Origin: Burkholderiaceae bacterium
Lineage (GTDB): Bacteria > Pseudomonadota > Gammaproteobacteria > Burkholderiales > Burkholderiaceae_C
Assembly: GCA_031256125.1 (NCBI GenBank)
Contig: JAIRRE010000041.1
Location: 1 to 12,334, forward strand
Length of the DNA: 12,334 bases
Reading direction: 5' to 3'
The translations under genes and the position numbers were made by a program. Below are positions 6,091 to 12,334 of this stretch, piece after piece (positions within the stretch are counted from its first letter, which is position 1; the number at the start of each line of letters is the position of its first letter). Under the pieces are notes generated by a model. The model had not been told where the DNA came from. It did no database searches and saw nothing but the letters and a program-made list of their open reading frames with translations.

Positions 6091-6128
6091 CTCTCCCTCT
6101 TCTCCCTCTCCCGCAAGCGGGAGAGGGA
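6091..6128. repeat. GC-rich palindromic repeat, copy 1
   Basis: CCCTCTCCCGC (6104-6114) and GCGGGAGAGGG (6117-6127) form a perfect inverted repeat around AA, with one further T-A pair outside (6103/6128). It is preceded by the pyrimidine run CTCTCCCTCTTCT. It lies in the 71-base gap between sel1 and the methyltransferase-like gene, next to the latter's ribosome-binding site. Translated, such repeats give the SPACGRGRRG-type peptide often seen as false N- or C-terminal extensions in proteobacterial annotations. Confidence 0.75.
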
Positions 6129-6153
6129 TGATCTTTTATGCACGACGCATACG

Positions 6154-7140
6154 TCAATTGGAACCAGACCCGGCCAAGTATGCGTCCAGTGCCTTGAGTA
6201 GATTGCCCGGAACGTTCATCTTGCTGGACAGCGCCCGTCCGTCGTTGATTTCCTGTTCCGTCATGTCTTTGGCAAGGAACGAGCGATGATTGAATGCGAT
6301 CTTGTTACCCTGTGCAGTCGACAGGTTGTACAGAGCATAAGCAACCACCTTGCTCCGAGGAACACCCTGACCGTTGACATAGAGCAGGCCTAGGCCATAT
6401 TGTGCGTTGGCGTCTCCTTCTGCCGCCGCCTTGCACCACCACTGCGCTACTTGGCCGTAATTCTGCTCAACGCCTTGGCCGTGGTAATAGAAAACGCCCA
6501 AGTTGTACTGCGCACGGACGTCTCCCTGTTCTGCCGCCTTGAGAAACCACTGTGCTGCCTGGCCGTAATCTTGGGAAACACCCTGGCCTTTCATATAGAA
6601 AATGCCCAGGTTGTACTGCGCGAGAGCGACCCCTTGTTCCGCCGCCTTGCGCCACCACTGCGCTGCCTGGTTGTAGTCCTGCGGGACACCTAGGCCATCG
6701 GCATAGAGCATGCCCAAGTTATGCTGCGCTTCAGCACCTCCTTGTTCCGCTGCCTTACGAAACCACTGCGCCGCTTCACTGTAGTCCTGTGGAACGCCTT
6801 GACCGATAGCATATTGACCGCCTAGGTTGAGCTGCGCGTCGGCGGACCCTTGCTGTGCCGCCTTGCGGAACCACTGCGTTGCTTGGCTGTAGTCCTGTGG
6901 AACGCCTTGGCCTTTGTTATAGAGAACGCCCAGGTTGTTCTGCGCGTATTGATTTCCCTTTTGCGCTTCGGTCATCAGCGTTTCCAAGGCGGCTTTGTCG
7001 CCTAATCTGATAACTTTTCCAGTAAGGGTACCAACCTGATCCGCCGTCAAATCAGCCCAGGCATCGGCACCCGCCAGCAAAGCCGTGGACGCGACGGCGC
7101 AGGTCAAAACAACGCGGATGATGGGGTACAAGAATTTCAT
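6154..7140 (-). CDS. Secreted Sel1-repeat protein
   Basis: The 328-residue product begins with a signal peptide (basic N-terminus, hydrophobic residues 5-24, probable cleavage after ADAWA at residue 29). Residues about 62-277 are six consecutive 36-residue Sel1 repeats with the pattern AQ-x-NLG-x-x-Y-x-x-GQGVPQDY-x-QAAQWFRKAAEQG. A non-repeat C-terminal tail of about 50 residues follows. Sel1 repeats are alpha/alpha solenoids of the TPR type that mediate protein-protein contacts, and this one would act in the periplasm or outside. The specific partner is unknown. It lies 184 bases downstream of pilU on the same strand, so a link with type IV pili is possible but unproven. Upstream of the ATG only a weak GAAAG-like site is seen. 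The family is certain, the function open. Confidence 0.9.
   Translation of the reverse strand: MKFLYPIIRVVLTCAVASTALLAGADAWADLTADQVGTLTGKVIRLGDKAALETLMTEAQKGNQYAQNNLGVLYNKGQGVPQDYSQATQWFRKAAQQGSADAQLNLGGQYAIGQGVPQDYSEAAQWFRKAAEQGGAEAQHNLGMLYADGLGVPQDYNQAAQWWRKAAEQGVALAQYNLGIFYMKGQGVSQDYGQAAQWFLKAAEQGDVRAQYNLGVFYYHGQGVEQNYGQVAQWWCKAAAEGDANAQYGLGLLYVNGQGVPRSKVVAYALYNLSTAQGNKIAFNHRSFLAKDMTEQEINDGRALSSKMNVPGNLLKALDAYLAGSGSN
6310..6957 (-). repeat. Six tandem 108-bp units encoding the Sel1 repeats
   Basis: Within the sel1 gene six 36-codon units follow one another without gaps. The segments encoding GQGVPQDY-x-QAAQW are nearly identical in DNA, for example TAGTCCTGTGGAACGCC recurring around 6784 and 6890 (plus-strand reading). 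Such DNA-level similarity allows unit gain or loss by recombination. Confidence 0.8.
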
Positions 7141-7180
7141 GGCTTCACTTTCACAGAATTTGGATATGTATGGCAGCAGC

Positions 7181-7239
7181 CCCTCTCCCGGCCTTCGGCC
7201 ACCCTCCCCCGCTTGCGGGGGAGGGGCTGGGGGAGAGGG
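7181..7239. repeat. GC-rich palindromic repeat, copy 2
   Basis: A nested inverted repeat: outer arms CCCTCTCCC (7181-7189) and GGGAGAGGG (7231-7239), inner arms CCCTCCCCCGC (7202-7212) and GCGGGGGAGGG (7215-7225) around TT. Read on the minus strand it has the same order as copy 1 (pyrimidine run, then the palindrome with AA at its centre), so the two copies are inverted relative to each other and flank sel1. The remainder of the 184-base gap 7141-7324 shows no gene; no T-run follows the hairpins, so a pilU terminator is not supported. Confidence 0.75.
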
Positions 7240-7324
7240 TAGCCCCCCAACTTGCGGGATAGTGCTATGGCAGCGGCGGCCCAGCCGCAGATGGTTCCAG
7301 CGCTACCCCAACGCCGGGCGGCCG

Positions 7325-8461
7325 TCAGACGATATGGAGATGTTCGGTGCCCTTGGCCAGATCGGACTGACGGGCGTGTTTGCTGTTGAGCTTGATGTTC
7401 AGGCGCAGGTCGTTGGCCGAGTCGGCATTGCGCAGCGCGTTCTCGTAGCTGATAAAGCCGTCCTCGAACAGCGCGTACAGGTGCTGGTCGAACGTTTGCA
7501 TACCCAGCTCGGTGCTTTTGCTCATCACGTCTCTAATCAGGTTGACTTCCCCTTTGAAGATGTGGTCGGCGATGAGCGGCGAATTAATCATGATCTCCAC
7601 CGCCGCAACGCGGCCACGGGTGTCTTGCCGGGGAATCAGGCGTTGCGAGACGAAACCGCGCAGGTTCATCGACAGGTCCATCAGGATTTGCGCACGCCGT
7701 TCGTCGGGGAAGAAGTTGACGATCCGCTCCAGCGCCTGATTGGCATTGTTGGCGTGCAGCGTGGCCAGGCACAGGTGGCCGGTTTCGGCGAAGGCGATGG
7801 CGTGTTCCATCGTTTCGCGGTCGCGGATTTCGCCCATCACGATCACGTCCGGGGCCTGACGCAGGGTGTTTTTGAGGGCGACTTCCCAGTTGTCGGTGTC
7901 GATGCCGATTTCGCGCTGGGTGACGATGCAGTTTTTGTGCGAGTGCACGAACTCGATGGGGTCTTCCACCGAGATGATGTGGCCGTGCGAGTAGGCGTTG
8001 CGCCAGTCGATGATCGCCGCCAGCGTGGTGGATTTGCCGGTGCCGGTACCGCCCACCATGACCGCCAGACCCCGCTTGGTCATGGCGATGTCCTTGAGGA
8101 TTTGCGGCAGGCCCAGCTCGTCGATGGTGGGAATTTGCTGCGGAATGGTGCGCAGCACCATGCCTACATTGCCCTGCTGCACGAAGGCGTTGACGCGAAA
8201 GCGCCCGATGCCCGCGGGGGCGATGGCGAAATTGCATTCCTTGGTGCGTTCAAATTCGGCGGCCTGCTTGTCGTTCATGACCGACCGCACCAGCGCCACC
8301 GTGTGGGCCGCGCTCAAAAGCTCTTCCGAAATTTTGACGATCTTACCGTCCACTTTGAGGGCGGGCGGGAAATCGGCGGTGATGAATAGGTCGCTGCCTT
8401 TGCGCGCGACCAGCAGTGCGAGCAAGTCGTTGACGGATGCGCTGGCCTGGCTGTGTTCCAT
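7325..8461 (-). CDS. pilU: Type IV pilus retraction ATPase PilU
   Basis: This 378-residue PilT/VirB11-family ATPase is a PilT paralogue that assists pilus retraction at the cytoplasmic base of the machine. Visible motifs are the N-terminal KGSDLFITADFPP (21-33), Walker A GGTGTGKST (137-145), Asp box SVEDPIEFVH (164-173), Walker B DVIVMGEIRD (205-214) and His box HLCLATLHANN (229-239). The GGTGTGKST form of Walker A, the longer C-terminus and the position right behind pilT identify it as PilU rather than a second PilT. The ATG at 8461 has AAGGA about ten bases upstream. The 58-base gap to pilT shows no terminator, so the pair is probably one transcription unit. Confidence 0.95.
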   Translation of the reverse strand: MEHSQASASVNDLLALLVARKGSDLFITADFPPALKVDGKIVKISEELLSAAHTVALVRSVMNDKQAAEFERTKECNFAIAPAGIGRFRVNAFVQQGNVGMVLRTIPQQIPTIDELGLPQILKDIAMTKRGLAVMVGGTGTGKSTTLAAIIDWRNAYSHGHIISVEDPIEFVHSHKNCIVTQREIGIDTDNWEVALKNTLRQAPDVIVMGEIRDRETMEHAIAFAETGHLCLATLHANNANQALERIVNFFPDERRAQILMDLSMNLRGFVSQRLIPRQDTRGRVAAVEIMINSPLIADHIFKGEVNLIRDVMSKSTELGMQTFDQHLYALFEDGFISYENALRNADSANDLRLNIKLNSKHARQSDLAKGTEHLHIV

Positions 8462-8519
8462 AAGCGAGAAATCCTTGACTGACGGGGGCGGCGGGAATCG
8501 AAGCGTAGCCGGGAGCGTG

Positions 8520-9563
8520 TCAACCCGAAAAATTTTCGGGAATTTTGGCCTTGCCGCGTGCCTCGCTGCCGTTGATAAGGTTGCGGCGCATCAGGTTGGC
8601 CAGATTCTGGTCGAGCGTCTGCATACCGATGTTGCTGCTGGTCTGGATGACCGAATACATCTGCGCCACTTTCGATTCGCGGATCAGGTTGCGGATGGCC
8701 GGCGTGCCGATCATGATCTCGTGCGCGGCCACGCGCCCGCTGCCATCCTTGAGCTTGCACAGCGTTTGCGAGATCACCGCCACCAGCGATTCGGAGAGCA
8801 TCGCGCGCACCATTTCCTTTTCCTCCGGGGGGAACACGTCGATGATGCGGTCGATGGTCTTGGCCGCGCTGCTGGTGTGCAGCGTGCCAAATACCAGGTG
8901 CCCGGTTTCGGCGGCAGTCATGGCCAGGCGGATGGTTTCCAGGTCGCGCAACTCGCCCACCAGAATCGCGTCCGGGTCTTCGCGCAAGGCTGAACGCAGC
9001 GCGTTGGCGAATGAATGGGTATGCGGCCCCACTTCGCGCTGGTTGATAAGGCACTTCTTGGATTCGTGCACGAATTCGATGGGGTCTTCCACTGTCAGCA
9101 CGTGCGCATATTCGCTTTCGTTGAGGTGGTTGACCATAGCCGCCAGCGTGGTCGATTTGCCCGAACCGGTCGGCCCGGTTACCAGCACCAGCCCGCGCGG
9201 CTTGAGCGCAAGCTCGCCAAAAATCGCCGGCGCGTCGAGCTGCTCGAGCGAAAGTATCTTGCTCGGAATGGTGCGCAGCGTGCCCGCCGCGCCGCGTGCC
9301 TGGTTGAAGGCGTTGACGCGAAAACGCGCCAGCCCTTCGATCTCGAACGAAAAATCGACCTCCAGGTTTTGTTCATAAACCTTGCGCTGCGTGTCGTTCA
9401 TGATGTCGTAGAGCATCGCGAACACCTGCTGGTGATCGAGCGGATCGACGTTCAGGCGCCGCACGTCGCCGTGAACGCGAATCATGGGCGGCAAACCCGC
9501 CGATAGGTGTAAATCCGATGCCTTGTTCTTGACGCCAAAAGCCAGCAATTGCGTAATGTCCAC
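8520..9563 (-). CDS. pilT: Type IV pilus retraction ATPase PilT
   Basis: The product has 347 residues, the usual PilT length. It powers depolymerisation of type IV pili, driving twitching motility and DNA uptake. Domains are a PAS-like N-terminal part with KASDLHLSAGLPPMIRVHGD (14-33), Walker A GPTGSGKST (130-138), Asp box TVEDPIEFVH (158-167), Walker B DAILVGELRD (198-207), His box GHLVFGTLHT (221-230) and the PilT signature AIRNLIRE (289-296) needed for retraction. The start codon is GTG (9563-9561). It is chosen because the peptide MDITQLLAFGVKNKASDLH matches the family N-terminus; only a weak AGAGAAG lies upstream. It is divergent from yggS, an arrangement common in beta- and gamma-proteobacteria. 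Confidence 0.97.
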   Translation of the reverse strand: MDITQLLAFGVKNKASDLHLSAGLPPMIRVHGDVRRLNVDPLDHQQVFAMLYDIMNDTQRKVYEQNLEVDFSFEIEGLARFRVNAFNQARGAAGTLRTIPSKILSLEQLDAPAIFGELALKPRGLVLVTGPTGSGKSTTLAAMVNHLNESEYAHVLTVEDPIEFVHESKKCLINQREVGPHTHSFANALRSALREDPDAILVGELRDLETIRLAMTAAETGHLVFGTLHTSSAAKTIDRIIDVFPPEEKEMVRAMLSESLVAVISQTLCKLKDGSGRVAAHEIMIGTPAIRNLIRESKVAQMYSVIQTSSNIGMQTLDQNLANLMRRNLINGSEARGKAKIPENFSG

Positions 9564-9591
9564 GGTGTACGACTTCTCTCTTTCAGGATGG

Positions 9592-9614
9592 CAGGGTGCT
9601 AATTTGTTACCCTG
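9592..9614. promoter_or_regulatory. Inverted repeat between pilT and yggS, possible operator
   Basis: CAGGGT (9592-9597) and ACCCTG (9609-9614) are perfect inverted arms around 11 A/T-rich bases, in the 59-base gap between the two divergent start codons. A dimeric regulator site is possible, but six-base arms are weak evidence. Confidence 0.3.
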
Positions 9615-9619
9615 TGCCG

Positions 9620-9649
9620 ATTATGGCGACGATTGCTACCCATCTTCAA
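9620..9649 (-). promoter_or_regulatory. Candidate sigma-70 promoter for pilT
   Basis: On the minus strand TTGAAG (9649-9644, four of six matches) is followed after 18 bp by CATAAT (9625-9620, five of six matches). Transcription would start near 9613, leaving a leader of about 50 bases before the pilT GTG. The -10 overlaps the yggS start codon, so the two promoters may interfere. No good promoter for yggS itself was seen. Confidence 0.35.
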
Positions 9650-10335
9650 AGCGTGCGCGCGCGTATCGTGGCGGCCTGTGCGCAAGCCGGGCGTGATGCG
9701 AGCCAAGTCACGTTGCTGGCAGTTTCCAAAACCCAGCCCGCCGACGCCGTGCGCGCCGCCTACGACGCCGGCCAGCGCGCTTTCGGTGAAAACTACGTGC
9801 AGGAAGGCGTGGAAAAAATCGCCGCGCTGGCCGATTTACCCGGCATTCAATGGCACTGTATCGGCCCGTTGCAAGGCAACAAGACGCGCCCGGTGGCCGA
9901 GCATTTCGACTGGGTGCACAGCCTTGATCGCCTGAAAATCGCCGAGCGCTTGTCAGCGCAGCGGCCCGCTGGCAAGCCGCTGCTCAATGTCTGCATCCAG
10001 GTCAACATCGACGGCGGCGCGAGCAAATCGGGCGTTGCGCCCGCCGATGCACTGGCGCTGGCGCAAGCCGTCAACGCCTTGCCTAACCTGCGGCTGCGCG
10101 GCATCATGACCATTCCCGATCCCGCGTCGGAGGCGCAAATGCGCGCCTGGCACGTCCGCGCCCGTGCGTTGTTCGACACGCTGCGCCAAGCCGGGCTGCC
10201 GCTGGATACCCTGTCGATGGGCATGAGCGCCGATCTGGAAGCCGCCATCGCCGAAGGCACGACGCTGGTGCGCGTGGGTACGGCGATCTTCGGCGCGCGA
10301 CCGCCCAAGGAAGCTGCCCCGATCAGCGCCCCCGT

Positions 10336-10339
<4 letters not shown>
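9623..10339 (+). CDS. yggS: PLP homeostasis protein (YggS/PLPBP family)
   Basis: The 238-residue protein is a single-domain alanine-racemase-fold protein that binds pyridoxal 5'-phosphate without known catalytic activity and buffers PLP and amino-acid metabolism. The PLP lysine is Lys36 in LLAVSKTQ, the same position as in E. coli. Other signatures are AFGENYVQE (61-69), WHCIGPLQGNK, RGIMTIPDP and the phosphate-binding end LSMGMSADLEAAIAEG plus VRVGTAIFG. The ATG at 9623 fits the family N-terminus (MATIATHLQSVRARI). The in-frame GTG at 9596 would add nine atypical residues, although AGGATGGCAGG lies before it whereas the ATG has no Shine-Dalgarno. The choice is therefore by homology. Confidence 0.94.
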
Positions 10340-11731
<1,392 letters not shown>

Positions 11732-11747
11732 CGCTGTGCAACAACCC

Positions 11748-12334
11748 ATGCTACAAAAACTCCGGCAATTGACCGGACTGATCGGCAACACGCCGCTGTT
11801 GCAGATTGATTGCACGTATCGGGGCCAGCCGCGGCGGGTTTATGCCAAGGCCGAGCATTACAACCTGACCGGCAGCATCAAGGACCGGATGGCGTTGCAC
11901 ATTCTGTGGCGGGCCATCGAACAGGGGCGGCTGCAACCGGGCGCGCCCATCGCCGAGGCCACCAGCGGCAACACCGGCATCGCCTTTTCGGCGCTGGGCG
12001 CTTTTCTGGGCTGCCCGGTAGTAATCTTCATGCCGGACTGGATGAGCCGCGAGCGCATCAGTCTGATCGAGAGTTTCGGCGCGCGGGTGCACCTGGTCAG
12101 CCGCGCGGAAGGCGGTTTTCTGGGCAGCATCCAGAAAAGCGAGCAGTTTGCGGCGCAGACGCCGGGCGCTTTTTTACCGTGCCAGTTTTCCAACCACGAC
12201 AACAGCCAGGCGCATTATTTGACGACCGGGCCGGAACTGTGGGCGCAGTTGCAAACCTGCGGCGTGCGCCCCGATGCGTTCGTCGCCGGCGTGGGCACCG
12301 GCGGCACCGTCATGGGCGTGGGCCGCTATCTGCG
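11748..12334 (+). CDS. PLP-dependent cysteine synthase/cystathionine beta-synthase family enzyme (3' end outside window)
   Basis: The first 195 codons are present and the frame is open to the window edge. The product is a fold-type II PLP enzyme of beta-replacement chemistry (O-acetylserine sulfhydrylase or cystathionine beta-synthase type). Visible elements are the N-terminal LTGLIGNTPLLQ (8-19), the PLP lysine Lys45 in NLTGSIKDRMAL, the substrate loop TSGNTGIAF, the middle FMPDWMSRERISLIESFGA and the phosphate-binding GVGTGGTVMG. NLTGSIKDR replaces the NPGGSVKDR of classical CysK, and the RAEGGFLGSIQ and FSNHDNSQAHYLTTGPE segments also differ, so it belongs to a side branch and should not be called cysK or cysM. 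An in-frame GTG at 11736 is an alternative start; neither has a clear Shine-Dalgarno. The 16-base gap after argG suggests an operon. Confidence 0.9.
   Translation, partial: MLQKLRQLTGLIGNTPLLQIDCTYRGQPRRVYAKAEHYNLTGSIKDRMALHILWRAIEQGRLQPGAPIAEATSGNTGIAFSALGAFLGCPVVIFMPDWMSRERISLIESFGARVHLVSRAEGGFLGSIQKSEQFAAQTPGAFLPCQFSNHDNSQAHYLTTGPELWAQLQTCGVRPDAFVAGVGTGGTVMGVGRYL

Noticed and set aside
6310..6957. Regular 108-bp repeats, considered as a CRISPR-like or satellite array
   Set aside because: The units are coding, contiguous and in frame, and encode Sel1 repeats; there are no spacers.
7085..8389. 434-codon plus-strand open frame opposite pilU
   Set aside because: It is an antisense shadow in GC-rich DNA: composition is His/Val/Gly/Asp-rich with no domain, and the opposite strand encodes all PilU motifs.
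8462..8519. Possible tRNA-like sequence between pilT and pilU
   Set aside because: The gap is only 58 bases, shorter than a tRNA, and shows no cloverleaf or TTCGA arm.

Overview
The window reads as bacterial chromosome from a beta-proteobacterium, most likely Burkholderiales and close to Comamonadaceae. This is inferred from GC-rich coding sequence, the divergent pilT/yggS pair with pilU behind it, an Escherichia coli-type 447-residue ArgG, a long RpoH with an intact RpoH box, and a BioC-like protein of a form I associate with Comamonadaceae. No database search was possible, so the taxonomy is inference.

Layout. (1) 2-1648, + strand: the 3' part of an Rhs/YD-repeat gene, open at the window edge, ending in a normal Rhs core followed by a C-terminal tip of only 31 residues. 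(2) 1649-2006: a 358-base gene-free stretch with two small stem-loops and a 157-bp imperfect palindrome with 19-bp terminal inverted repeats (a MITE-like candidate), then a probable promoter. (3) 2007-3334, +: an NfeD-like membrane protein and a QmcA-type SPFH/band-7 protein, overlapping by ATGA. (4) 3335-4597, +: rpoH (sigma-32) with its control region. A sigma-70-like promoter there is overlapped by a near-perfect CIRCE operator, the binding site of the HrcA repressor. A rho-independent terminator follows the gene. (5) 9563-4599, - strand: pilT, pilU, a secreted Sel1-repeat protein, a BioC-like methyltransferase-fold protein and a SCO1/SenC-type lipoprotein. They are co-directional, but only the last two are tightly spaced. 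(6) 9623-12334, +: yggS (PLP homeostasis), argG, and the 5' part of a PLP-dependent cysteine synthase/cystathionine beta-synthase family gene.

How the parts work together. PilT and PilU are the retraction ATPases of type IV pili. RpoH directs the heat-shock response, and the CIRCE site suggests that HrcA, itself sensitive to chaperone supply, also limits rpoH transcription; this is the most informative regulatory signal in the window. NfeD and QmcA form a classic membrane-microdomain pair. The SCO protein would serve copper delivery or thiol chemistry for cytochrome oxidase. ArgG makes argininosuccinate, and the gene behind it is a PLP beta-replacement enzyme.

Most of the window is ordinary core genome. 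The accessory-looking part is the left end (truncated Rhs tip plus palindromic element). A GC-rich palindromic repeat occurs in two copies flanking the sel1 gene. I found no tRNA, rRNA, CRISPR array or complete insertion sequence.
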